Made by a program: the position numbers and the translations under genes
The notes under the pieces: model-generated
The model's database searches: none
Seen by the model: the letters and a program-made list of their open reading frames with translations, nothing else
Told to the model about the DNA's origin: nothing
Shown: piece by piece, positions 9,701-16,612 of the stretch
How positions within the stretch are numbered: the first letter of the stretch is position 1
Layout of the letters: every line of letters starts with the position of its first letter
NCBI GenBank assembly: GCA_965371855.1
Contig: CBDUZZ010000064.1
Location: 1 to 27,497 of the forward strand
Origin: JAADEM01 sp965371855
Lineage (GTDB): Bacteria; Bacteroidota; Bacteroidia; Bacteroidales; Marinilabiliaceae
DNA length: 27,497 nucleotides
Reading direction: 5' to 3'

Positions 9701-10542
9701 CCATCACCGGCATCATCTGTTAAAAAATAGTATGTTACATCACTAAAATCATGAATCTGATGTATCCACATTTTCTTATCTTCGCTATATGTCCATTTTA
9801 CAGAACCTTTTCCATAAAAATAGATGGCATCATCATAATGCAACACTGCATTCTCACGAAGATCATCAAAACGTGGTTCACTGTTCGCCTTAGGTAACAT
9901 CACTCCACCATTTCCAAAAACCTTAACATTAGAAGGATTATTAAACCCCCAGGAGTTCAATTCAGAATATGGAATCCTGTATACCCCATCATTATCTATC
10001 TTTATCTTCACCCATTTCCCGCTCGACAAAACAGAATTCCCGGCATAAGTCAAATTTGCACTTAACGTTTCTGACTTTAATGATTTCTTTACACTTTCCA
10101 GTTTAACAGTTAGTGTATAATCAATAATTTTTTTATACGCTCCGGAAGATTCACTGTATAAAACAGGTATTACTTCAACATTCAGTATCGGTTTCTTATT
10201 TTCATAGGCCACAAAATAATCTTTAAGTACCTTAACATTATTGTCAATACTTTCAATAATGCCTTTCTCTTTTTCAGTAAGAGTTACTGCTGTAATTACT
10301 TTTACCGCAACCTTTACTTCATTAAGAGTAATACCAATAGGTAAGTGTACTTTATGAAATTTCAAGGGTAAGCCTGTAGATTCATCAACTCCCTTTTGAT
10401 CCTCAATAACCAATCTGCCCGGATAATATTCCGATGCGGCTTGAGGTTCTAACCAATTAACCTTATAAATATATTCTGTATCCTGAGCCGTAGCAATTAC
10501 AGAAACAACAACAAAAACTATGTATATAATTAAAAACCTCAT
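6742..10542 (-). CDS. porU: Type IX secretion sortase / C25-family peptidase PorU
   Basis: PorU is the gingipain-like cysteine protease on the cell surface that removes the C-terminal domain of T9SS cargo and couples cargo to the surface anchor. The 1266 residues begin with a signal peptide (about 1-19, cut at ATA|Q). A long beta-rich N-terminal part reaches about 520, the peptidase C25 domain follows (about 530-900), then beta-sandwich domains, and a T9SS type A sorting domain at about 1170-1266 starting near VDKISVFPNPV. The catalytic pair is visible as His774 in FNYTGHGGENGL and Cys808 in LFVTATCEFSRFD. It is somewhat longer than the roughly 1150-residue P. gingivalis protein as I recall it. 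It is divergent from gldJ and upstream of porV, the arrangement known from Flavobacterium. I found no clear TAnnTTTG promoter on its strand. Confidence 0.95.
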   Translation of the reverse strand: MRFLIIYIVFVVVSVIATAQDTEYIYKVNWLEPQAASEYYPGRLVIEDQKGVDESTGLPLKFHKVHLPIGITLNEVKVAVKVITAVTLTEKEKGIIESIDNNVKVLKDYFVAYENKKPILNVEVIPVLYSESSGAYKKIIDYTLTVKLESVKKSLKSETLSANLTYAGNSVLSSGKWVKIKIDNDGVYRIPYSELNSWGFNNPSNVKVFGNGGVMLPKANSEPRFDDLRENAVLHYDDAIYFYGKGSVKWTYSEDKKMWIHQIHDFSDVTYYFLTDDAGDGIDIGIIDNSGEIPNMEVNSYDAYDFHELELKNLLKSGSTWYGEWFSYYGKQSEVISFLFKNRLSSTPVKLNTSVLARANVLSSFEMRVDDVPVQTISVPSISFSDYKGYFAHDEEKATSFNSLKDEVDIEVKYILPANTAQGWLNFLCLNASCDLKMEGDVFDFRDIRSLGEGNIARFSLKNTGDNTVVWDLSDYTRALKVKGTFTGNTFSFIAEADELHEYVAFNPGNNIPVPVFVENVENQNLHAVSDVDYVIVAYHDFVDEANRLAALHQAESGFSTLVVTPEKIYNEFSSGQPDVSAIRDFMRMLYKKAGTAEQQPKYLLLFGDGSYNNRSYEDENNNRILTYQSVLSIHHAFSYVTDDFYGFLDDDEGESIQRNLLDIGIGRFPVNTMEEAKDAVNKVETYMKSQYPGKWKAFLTFIGDDGDNNIHMHDANRLAKKVSVLHPEFDLNKIFFDSYQKVTTSTGKTYPEVNELVEKAVTEGTLLFNYTGHGGENGLAHEKILTIPDIQGWTNIDRLPLFVTATCEFSRFDDPSHTSAGEWVFLNSLGGGIGLFSTTRLVYSDLNYVINNNLVSYLFEKDEQGEKIKLGEIMRKTKNASGTSVNIFNFTLLADPGITIAYPLQYVETVRVNEEPIDVVMDTLKALSKAKIEGEIVRSDLSKISDYNGVLDVTVFDKPTTVITLGNDGAKPFEYEVFQNKLFAGQVSVENGEFESEFIVSKDIRYNIGTARVSYYSSDDKGLEAFGANNDIIIGGISDSPPFDNEGPKIKLYLNKETFVSGDATGVRPLLYAELFDENGINTSGNGIGHDVTLVIDDDMNHTIVMNSYFQSVRDSYQKGMVVYQLPEQESGLHKLSFKAWDNLNNSSIIEVEFNVIDGGELHVDKISVFPNPVSYSGYAHLFFTHDEPNTSLTLEISTFNLSGQLLDKVIEKTVSMGGNIQPVQWYPKTSGGTILGPGLYIIRFKVMSQTGKTSVFSQKILVTE

Positions 10543-10770
10543 TCTCAGTATTGAATTCGCTTACACCATTAAATATCAACAACTTAAATCCATCGAAAAA
10601 AAATATTTCTTTTTTCATAAAGAAATTTCGCCTCAAAAAAACAAAAAAAAGTATGCTTCACACAAGAAATACATATATTTAACGTTTCTAAAATAAAAAA
10701 ATTGCAACAACCATATTTTAATATAATTTAAAAAAAATACAATTCAACGACATTTGCTATAACCTTTTTC

Positions 10771-10778
10771 TATTTTTG
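10771..10778 (+). promoter_or_regulatory. Promoter -7 element for gldJ
   Basis: TATTTTTG followed by CA fits the Bacteroidota -7 consensus TAnnTTTG exactly and lies 85 bases before the gldJ ATG. The -33 box is weak: a TTTG at 10753-10756 is only 14 bases away instead of 19-21. The rest of the 320-base gldJ/porU gap is A-rich, with poly-A tracts at 10599-10650 and 10695-10735 and no further gene. Confidence 0.55.
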
Positions 10779-10862
10779 CAGTATAAAGGAAAGAGTTGAA
10801 CAAGTTTCTATGAGAAAAGATAAAGATATTAACTAATTAATATAACACAAGTTTATAACGCT

Positions 10863-12359
10863 ATGAGATTTATTTCCAGAATCTTACTTTCATTAACCGC
10901 ATTTGGGTTAATTAGTTTGGCCTCCTGTAGTATGTTAGGGAAAAAAGGCAATGACACATCATCTGTAACCGGATGGGAGTATAATAATCCTGATTTTGGC
11001 GGGTTTGAATACCAATCAGGATATGAACAGGAAACCGGTCCCGGCCTTGTTTTTGTTGAAGGTGGTACATTCATTATGGGACGTGTAGAACAGGATGTTA
11101 TGTATGAGTGGAATAATGTTCCCCGCAGGGTTACTGTTCCTTCATTTTATATGGATGAAACAGAAATCACCAATGCTAACTACAGAGAATATCTGTATTG
11201 GATAAACCGGGTATATTCCGATTATCCTGAAGTTTACAAGAAAGCTCTTCCTGACACATTAGTTTGGCGCAGGCCTTTGGCTTATAACGAGCCTATGGTA
11301 GAGAATTACTTGCGCCATCCTGCTTATGCCGACTATCCTGTAGTTGGTGTCGACTGGCTTCAGGCTAATGATTTCTGTGCATGGAGAACCAACAGAGTAA
11401 ATGAATTATTATTAATGGATGAAGGTATTCTTGAGTTCGACGCCAGTCAGCAAGGAGAAAACAATTTTGATACAGAAGCATACTTATTAGGACAATATGA
11501 AGGAATCACAGGTAAAAGTCCAATGCAAGATATGGATCCTAATAAAGACACACGTCGCGTAAGATGGGATGATGGTATGCTTTTACCTCGATACCGCCTC
11601 CCGACAGAAGCAGAATGGGAATATGCCGCATTTGCTTTAATTGGTAATTCATACGAAGAGCGTATGACTGATCGCAGGATATATCCATGGAATGGACATA
11701 TTATCAGAAACGCTGATAAGAAAAACCGTGGTGCAATGATGGCAAACTTTGTTCGTGGAAATGGTGACATGATGGGTATGGCAGGAGCATTAAATGATGG
11801 TGGTGACATTACCGTGGATGTACGCTCTTTTTGGCCTAATGATTACGGATTATATTGTATGGCCGGAAACGTTAACGAATGGGTAGCTGATGTATATCGT
11901 CCTCTGTCATTTGAAGACCTTGACGAGTTCAGCCCATACAGAGGAAATAAGTTTAAAACAAAAATATTAGACGAAGAAGGTTATGTAGCAGAAAAAGACA
12001 GCCTCGGTCATATCAGATATCGTCTTGAAACAGATAAGGACATTCTTAACCGTCAAAACTACCGGACTGCTGATAACCGTAATTACCTTGATGGTGATGC
12101 AGAATCAAATATTATTACCGGAGAAGACTGGAGTAATTCTGAAAACAATACCGAATCAATGTATTCAGGCACACCAAACAGCAGCATGGGTAGCCTTGTA
12201 ACCGACCGTTCACGTGTATATAAAGGTGGATCGTGGAGAGACAGAGCTTACTGGTTAAGCCCGGGAACAAGAAGATATCTTGACGAGCGCGAAAGCCGGG
12301 ACGATTTAGGATTCCGTTGTGCAATGACAAGAGTAGGTGCTCCTTCGAAAGCCAAATAA
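10863..12359 (+). CDS. gldJ: Gliding motility / T9SS lipoprotein GldJ
   Basis: A periplasm-facing lipoprotein of the formylglycine-generating-enzyme (SUMF1/FGE-sulfatase) fold, related to GldK/PorK. In Flavobacterium GldJ is needed for gliding and stabilises GldK and the secretion motor. Here 498 residues begin with a lipoprotein signal ending LASC (Cys22). The FGE fold shows as GLVFVEGGTFIMG (61-73), RLPTEAEWEYAA (245-256), MAGNVNEW (333-340), YKGGSWRDRA (453-462) and DLGFRCAMTR (481-490). Two long insertions (about 190-240 and 345-450) separate these motifs, as in GldJ rather than true FGE, so no formylglycine-forming activity is expected. The neighbours settle GldJ over GldK: porU-porV diverge from it and murF follows. 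A strong terminator starts 28 bases after the stop. Confidence 0.9.
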   Translation: MRFISRILLSLTAFGLISLASCSMLGKKGNDTSSVTGWEYNNPDFGGFEYQSGYEQETGPGLVFVEGGTFIMGRVEQDVMYEWNNVPRRVTVPSFYMDETEITNANYREYLYWINRVYSDYPEVYKKALPDTLVWRRPLAYNEPMVENYLRHPAYADYPVVGVDWLQANDFCAWRTNRVNELLLMDEGILEFDASQQGENNFDTEAYLLGQYEGITGKSPMQDMDPNKDTRRVRWDDGMLLPRYRLPTEAEWEYAAFALIGNSYEERMTDRRIYPWNGHIIRNADKKNRGAMMANFVRGNGDMMGMAGALNDGGDITVDVRSFWPNDYGLYCMAGNVNEWVADVYRPLSFEDLDEFSPYRGNKFKTKILDEEGYVAEKDSLGHIRYRLETDKDILNRQNYRTADNRNYLDGDAESNIITGEDWSNSENNTESMYSGTPNSSMGSLVTDRSRVYKGGSWRDRAYWLSPGTRRYLDERESRDDLGFRCAMTRVGAPSKAK

Positions 12360-12386
12360 TAATATTCAAAACTTATAATTTTTTAT

Positions 12387-12418
12387 AGAGGTTGACAATA
12401 AAGTCAACCTCTTTTTTT
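12387..12418 (+). terminator. Rho-independent terminator after gldJ
   Basis: AGAGGTTGAC and GTCAACCTCT form a perfect 10-base stem (12387-12396 with 12403-12412) around a six-base AATAAA loop, and the T-run extends to 12418. It begins 28 bases after the gldJ stop and ends 14 bases before the murF ATG. Confidence 0.92.
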
Positions 12419-12419
12419 A

Positions 12420-12427
12420 TATTTTTG
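12420..12427 (+). promoter_or_regulatory. Possible -7 element directly before murF
   Basis: TATTTTTG fits TAnnTTTG and ends four bases before the murF ATG, so a transcript from it would start at or next to the start codon. No -33 TTTG at correct spacing is seen (TTG at 12392-12394 is 25 bases away), and the sequence overlaps the tail of a terminator T-run, so chance is a serious alternative. Confidence 0.3.
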
Positions 12428-12431
12428 TTTT

Positions 12432-13736
12432 ATGGATATTCAAACTCTACACAATACTTTCCTTTCTTGTTCTTCTGTTACCACCGACAGCAGGAACTGC
12501 CCTGAGAACTCACTGTTCTTCGCACTAAAAGGTGTCTCATTTAATGGTAACCTATACGCTAAAGATGCATTAAATACCGGAGCACAATATGCAATAGTTG
12601 ATGATAAATCGGTTGCAATATCAGACAGATACTTTTTAGTTGAAGATGTTTTAGATACGTTACAACAACTTGCACAATACCACCGCGAATGGTTGAGCAT
12701 ACCAATAATTGCAATAACAGGAACAAACGGAAAAACTACAACCAAAGAGTTAACCAAAAATGTTCTTCAACAAAAATACAGTATCAAAGCTACTGAAGGT
12801 AACCTTAACAATCATATAGGTGTACCACTAACAATACTCTCTTTTACAAAAGATACAGAAATAGGAATAGTTGAGATGGGTGCCAACCATCAGGGTGAGA
12901 TTGAGCTTTTGTGCAGTATTGCCAGGCCCGATTTTGGTCTGATTACAAATATTGGCAAAGCCCACCTCGAAGGATTCGGCTCTATTGAGGGAGTAATGAA
13001 AACCAAAGGCGAACTGTACACTTATCTGGCACAAACAGCAGGAACAATTTTCGCCAACAGAGATAATCCCCGGTTAATGCAGATGTTACCCAGTGATACA
13101 GAAACTGTTTTTTACGGCATTCAGGATGTAGAGAGTTTAGTTTACGGACAGGCACATGAAGGTGATTTCTTTCTGAAACTAACGTGGCATAACAACATCT
13201 CAGAAAACAGATACAATATCGATACTAATATTATAGGAAATTATAATCTTGAAAATGTTTTGGCTGCAATAACGATAGGTTGTAATTTAGATGTACCCGA
13301 AGAACTTATAAACAAAGCGATAGAAGAATACACTCCATCAAACAACAGATCACAATACATAAAGACCGATAAAAATGAAGTGTTGCTTGATGCATACAAT
13401 GCCAACCCTTCAAGTATGCAAAAGGCACTGGAGAATTTCAAAAAGATTAAAGGAGACAACAAAGCCCTGATTTTAGGCGGAATGAAAGAGTTAGGAAAAG
13501 ATTCTGTGTCTGAACACATATCTCTCATAAAAACTATAAAAACTCTGGATTCAGATAAAACATTTCTGATTGGTAAAGAGTTTAAACCTCATCTGAACCG
13601 GATACCTAAAGCCGAATACTTTAACACTGTTGATGAACTTATAAAATATCTGAAAGGCATTTCGCTGTCAGGATATAAAATACTGGTTAAGGGTTCAAGA
13701 AGCAATATGCTGGAGAAGTGTGTGAAACACCTATAA
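12432..13736 (+). CDS. murF: UDP-N-acetylmuramoyl-tripeptide--D-alanyl-D-alanine ligase
   Basis: The last cytoplasmic Mur ligase: adds D-Ala-D-Ala to the UDP-MurNAc-tripeptide with ATP, making the peptidoglycan pentapeptide precursor. The 434 residues show the N-terminal uridine-binding part (DSRNCPENSLFFALKG, 19-34), the ATP loop GTNGKTTTKE (97-106), NLNNHIGVPLT (124-134), EMGANHQGEI (148-157), ITNIGKAHLEGFGS (171-184), GNYNLENVLAA (269-279) and DAYNANPSSM (320-329). These distinguish MurF from MurC/D/E. Length is normal for the phylum. It starts only 14 bases after the gldJ terminator, so it depends on readthrough or on a promoter inside that gap. A gldJ-murF order is, as I recall, common in Bacteroidota. 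Confidence 0.95.
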   Translation: MDIQTLHNTFLSCSSVTTDSRNCPENSLFFALKGVSFNGNLYAKDALNTGAQYAIVDDKSVAISDRYFLVEDVLDTLQQLAQYHREWLSIPIIAITGTNGKTTTKELTKNVLQQKYSIKATEGNLNNHIGVPLTILSFTKDTEIGIVEMGANHQGEIELLCSIARPDFGLITNIGKAHLEGFGSIEGVMKTKGELYTYLAQTAGTIFANRDNPRLMQMLPSDTETVFYGIQDVESLVYGQAHEGDFFLKLTWHNNISENRYNIDTNIIGNYNLENVLAAITIGCNLDVPEELINKAIEEYTPSNNRSQYIKTDKNEVLLDAYNANPSSMQKALENFKKIKGDNKALILGGMKELGKDSVSEHISLIKTIKTLDSDKTFLIGKEFKPHLNRIPKAEYFNTVDELIKYLKGISLSGYKILVKGSRSNMLEKCVKHL

Positions 13737-13763
13737 CACATCTTGTAAACAGATAAAAAATTA

Positions 13764-13808
13764 ACTCATAACTCTCCAAGAGTTTGAAACTCTTGGAGAG
13801 TTATGAGT
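13764..13808 (-). terminator. 45-base perfect palindrome between convergent genes
   Basis: Arms 13764-13785 and 13787-13808 are a perfect 22-base inverted repeat around one central G, with AGTTTGAAACT at the middle. On the minus strand a run of six Ts (13755-13760) follows the hairpin, so it can end transcripts from the convergent six-gene operon; on the plus strand it lies 27 bases after murF but has no T-run. Just downstream, ATCCCTGTGGGAT (13826-13838) is a second small palindrome. The shape also fits a dispersed palindromic repeat; I cannot tell these apart without other copies. Confidence 0.6.
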
Positions 13809-13944
13809 ATTGTGGGCTGAACTAAATCCCTGTGGGATAGCTCTTCTTAATCGGTATTTCCATCTGTATACGTTTAATATATCAGAAAAGTAATTTGTTT
13901 TACATCAATGCAGGTTATCTATTTTTCTTTTTCATCTAAATTGC

Positions 13945-14080
13945 TATATTTGATTTTCCGTTTTTGTTATGGTGTAATTACAGAAGCCTCCAGTGCACTT
14001 AATTCCAGTTAATAGTCATTCAAACCCCTCGATAAGCACATAGCAATTTGCCCGGGATGCACTGTGTTGAGTTTTTATTT
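13945..14080 (+). ncRNA. Weak candidate small RNA with its own -7 element
   Basis: In the 338-base gap between murF and the TlpA-like gene, TATATTTG (13945-13952) fits TAnnTTTG. About 40 bases on, CAGTGCA (13991-13997) can pair with TGCACTG (14058-14064), and seven bases later a T-run (14072-14076 and following) occurs. Together this gives a possible plus-strand transcript of roughly 110-120 bases that runs into the 3' end of the convergent TlpA-like gene. There is no good -33 box and no RNA family I can name with confidence, so chance is quite possible. Confidence 0.2.
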
Positions 14081-15523
14081 AGTCAAGCCTAATAATTCAT
14101 TTTTCAAAGCTCTACTATAAGGTGATTTTGCGTTGTCATCTACAATTACTCCCTTTTTGTCTACAATAACGTAACGAGGTATTCCATATGTGTTAAGTAA
14201 ATCACCCAATTCTTCATATTGGTCTTTTTCGAATAGATAATGTATTCCTTTTAGTTTATGTTTTTTTATAATTCTTTTCCAATCATCTTCTTTAGACATA
14301 AGGCAAATATAAACAAATTCAATATTCTTGTCTTTTAGCTCTTTATGTAACTTATTGGTATACGGTAATGCATTTATGCAACCACCACACCATGTACCCC
14401 AAATATCAAAATAGATAACTTTAGCCTTGCATTTATCTTTAATTTCTTTGAAAACTTCTCCTATGAATTTTTTATTGACTAAATCGTCTATTGTCTTGAC
14501 TTTTGACGGTTCTGCCATTTTATTTACTATACGGCGTTTAATGAAGTTTTGGCAAGCAATATCATCTACTATTTGAGCATAATTATTAAAAATTGAGTCT
14601 ACTAATTGACAATCAGGTTCTATTAAATTATTACAAAGTCCGGTAAGAAATAAGTTTCTATAAAGCTTGTCTGGTACATTTTCATTGATGAAGTTTAAAG
14701 CATTATTCACACCATCATAGGTCATGTCACGATAGCCTTTCATCATTTTTCCAAAACCTTCCACTTTGCTAAGTTTATACTCTAAATAATATGATTGTAA
14801 AAAATCCTCATAATATTGAGAGCAGTTTAAATCAGCATCTCCTCGATTTAAAAAATCAGCATTGTCAAAATAGGCATATCCTGTTGGTAGTTCACCTTCA
14901 TAATCATCAATATATTCCAAAATCTCCTCAGCTTCTCTGTATTTTAAATACGCTTTCATCCAATCGATTCCTTTTTGCTCTGTTTTCTGTCTTATAGCAA
15001 TTGAATCAATAACTAAGTCCATTTTATTAAAAAAGGTAAAAATAATATCTTTATACTCCTCAGGGGTTGCAGGGGTTGCAGCCTTTTTAGTGTACTTGTA
15101 AAAGTACTCCTCTGCTGCTAATTGCTTTCCCAACTCCTTATTAAATGCATTAATGCTTGTATTGACTTTTGCATTACTTCCAGAAAATCGTATTGTTTCT
15201 TTTATCTTTTTGGCATCTCCTGTTATGTATATACTATCATTAGGTTCTAAATATATTGTTGTCAATTGACCAGCATGAAGATAGTTGTCATGAGCACTCA
15301 ATACTTCAACGTTGAATTGGAAACGACCTTTCTCATTCGTTTTGGTGGAATGCTTAACCCTGCCAGTTGGTTCAAGAATTGTTAACTCAATTCTTTTTTG
15401 AATTGCATTATCTAATTGTCCAGCAACAATAACAGGACCTTCATTAAAAATGGATTCATTTTGTTTTTCCTTCATTTTTGTACAACTCGTAAGAATTATT
15501 AATCCTAAAAATAGTAGTTTCAT
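14075..15523 (-). CDS. TlpA-like thioredoxin-fold lipoprotein with CGGC motif
   Basis: A 482-residue lipoprotein (signal ending LTSC, Cys14) expected to face the periplasm. Residues about 30-115 form a beta-sandwich like the DUF4369 or carboxypeptidase-regulatory-like modules that precede TlpA domains in this phylum; about 120-350 are helical and unassigned; a TlpA/AhpC-type thioredoxin domain follows. Its redox motif is WCGGC (378-382) instead of the usual WCGPC, with the cis-proline at YGIPRYVI (Pro449). Likely a disulphide reductase or thiol-disulphide exchange protein for envelope substrates; the substrate is unknown. It is the last gene of a six-gene minus-strand run, 30 bases after the DUF2807-like gene, and a paralogue of the first gene of that run. 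A short GGGGTTGCA repeat near 15062-15078 encodes TPATP. Confidence 0.82.
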   Translation of the reverse strand: MKLLFLGLIILTSCTKMKEKQNESIFNEGPVIVAGQLDNAIQKRIELTILEPTGRVKHSTKTNEKGRFQFNVEVLSAHDNYLHAGQLTTIYLEPNDSIYITGDAKKIKETIRFSGSNAKVNTSINAFNKELGKQLAAEEYFYKYTKKAATPATPEEYKDIIFTFFNKMDLVIDSIAIRQKTEQKGIDWMKAYLKYREAEEILEYIDDYEGELPTGYAYFDNADFLNRGDADLNCSQYYEDFLQSYYLEYKLSKVEGFGKMMKGYRDMTYDGVNNALNFINENVPDKLYRNLFLTGLCNNLIEPDCQLVDSIFNNYAQIVDDIACQNFIKRRIVNKMAEPSKVKTIDDLVNKKFIGEVFKEIKDKCKAKVIYFDIWGTWCGGCINALPYTNKLHKELKDKNIEFVYICLMSKEDDWKRIIKKHKLKGIHYLFEKDQYEELGDLLNTYGIPRYVIVDKKGVIVDDNAKSPYSRALKNELLGLTK

Positions 15524-15553
15524 TATGTCATTTTTTTTAATGTGTGTAATAGG

Positions 15554-16252
15554 CTAATACATTCTGACCTTACTCGATTCATCTATATCTAAATCAATAT
15601 GCAATACCGATGGTAGTCGCACATCGGATTTATTGGTGATGGTTCCTTTTACCAGAGAGAGTCTCTTTTTATAATTACCCCTAAACCGTGAATTATTAAT
15701 ATTCACATACAAAGAATCAACATTTAGAGGATAGGCTGTAAACCCTGAATTTTCACATAAGCTAACATATAAATTTGAGATATTCACATCATTATTTATT
15801 CTAATTTTTCCGGCCTTAAAATCCAATTTAAGAGAAGACATATCCAATGAAGACAAATGAACAGAAGAATTAATACCACTAACTGATTTTAGGTTATTTA
15901 CATCATTTAAAGTTAGTGTAGTACTCATCCCATTTCGCACACTGAAAAAGAGAGTGTCATTTACAATCTCAAATTCCGGTACAATCAAAGTGTCATTACT
16001 ATTGTATGAGTAGTATTTCACCGTTTGTTCTTCTCCACGGGTAATTGTGATAGAGCCTTTGTTTTTCACAAAAACATGTTTAAACTGCTTATTTATCTTA
16101 ATAGTTTTCACACGATTTTCATACTCCACTCTTCTATCTTTTCTTTCTTCTGTGGCAATACCATTAAATGCCATACCAAGTATCATCACACTTAAAAGAA
16201 AAAGACCGACAAAGGAGAAAAAGGATATAAATATAATTTTACTTGTTTTCAT
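15554..16252 (-). CDS. Membrane-anchored beta-helix protein (DUF2807-like)
   Basis: A 232-residue protein with one N-terminal membrane segment (about 7-29) and then a rhythmic series of short beta-strands rich in N, S, V and L (for example INNDVNISNLYVSL and VDSLYVNINNSRF), as expected for the small right-handed beta-helix of the DUF2807/GIN-domain group. The assignment is by pattern only. Proteins of this kind are often encoded beside GntR-ABC or sigma-anti-sigma cassettes in Bacteroidota, but their role is not settled. The start at 16252 overlaps the end of the GntR gene by 14 bases, implying translational coupling. Confidence 0.65.
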   Translation of the reverse strand: MKTSKIIFISFFSFVGLFLLSVMILGMAFNGIATEERKDRRVEYENRVKTIKINKQFKHVFVKNKGSITITRGEEQTVKYYSYNSNDTLIVPEFEIVNDTLFFSVRNGMSTTLTLNDVNNLKSVSGINSSVHLSSLDMSSLKLDFKAGKIRINNDVNISNLYVSLCENSGFTAYPLNVDSLYVNINNSRFRGNYKKRLSLVKGTITNKSDVRLPSVLHIDLDIDESSKVRMY

Positions 16253-16610
16253 TTTTTTCGAGTTTTGTAAATAGTTGTTTTAAATCAGGTTTAGTTATTT
16301 TCAGCAGCTCTACCTGATGTATGAATTCAGGTAGTATTTGCTTAAAGAAATCATCACGGCGTGATTCCAATATCTTTTCAGTAGCATCCTTTTCTACAAA
16401 AAATCCGATGCCACGTTTGTTTAGGATAATTTCTTTTCGTTGAAGCTCCATATATGTACGCATAATTGTATTATGATTTACACCAAGGTTTGCAGCCTGC
16501 TCCCGCACCGAAGGAACCTTATCTCCTGCATTAAACTCACCGGCGAGAATCCTGTCACACAAATTATCTGCAATCTGCTGAAAAATCCCTTTGGTACTTT
16601 TAAATTCCAT
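16239..16610 (-). CDS. GntR-family regulator, YtrA type
   Basis: A short (123-residue) GntR regulator: an N-terminal winged helix-turn-helix (KGIFQQIADNLCDRI, then GDKVPSVREQAANLGVNHNT and RTYMELQRKEII) and only a small helical tail, the hallmark of the YtrA subfamily, which usually represses the ABC transporter genes beside it. The frame can also be opened at GTG 16616 or ATG 16613. I chose ATG 16610 because a perfect Shine-Dalgarno (16616-16624) lies seven bases before it and the protein then begins MEFKSTKG as family members do. The preceding permease stop (16613-16615) sits between the two. It lies inside the operon it presumably controls. Confidence 0.88.
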   Translation of the reverse strand: MEFKSTKGIFQQIADNLCDRILAGEFNAGDKVPSVREQAANLGVNHNTIMRTYMELQRKEIILNKRGIGFFVEKDATEKILESRRDDFFKQILPEFIHQVELLKITKPDLKQLFTKLEKNENK

Positions 16611-16612
16611 CA

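Noticed and set aside
11447..11809. A 120-codon minus frame inside gldJ
   Set aside because: It is antisense to conserved FGE motifs; its composition is that of a shadow frame.
10863..12359. Reading gldJ as a true formylglycine-generating enzyme or sulfatase modifier
   Set aside because: It is a lipoprotein with large insertions beside porU-porV and murF, as GldJ is; no sulfatase gene is near.
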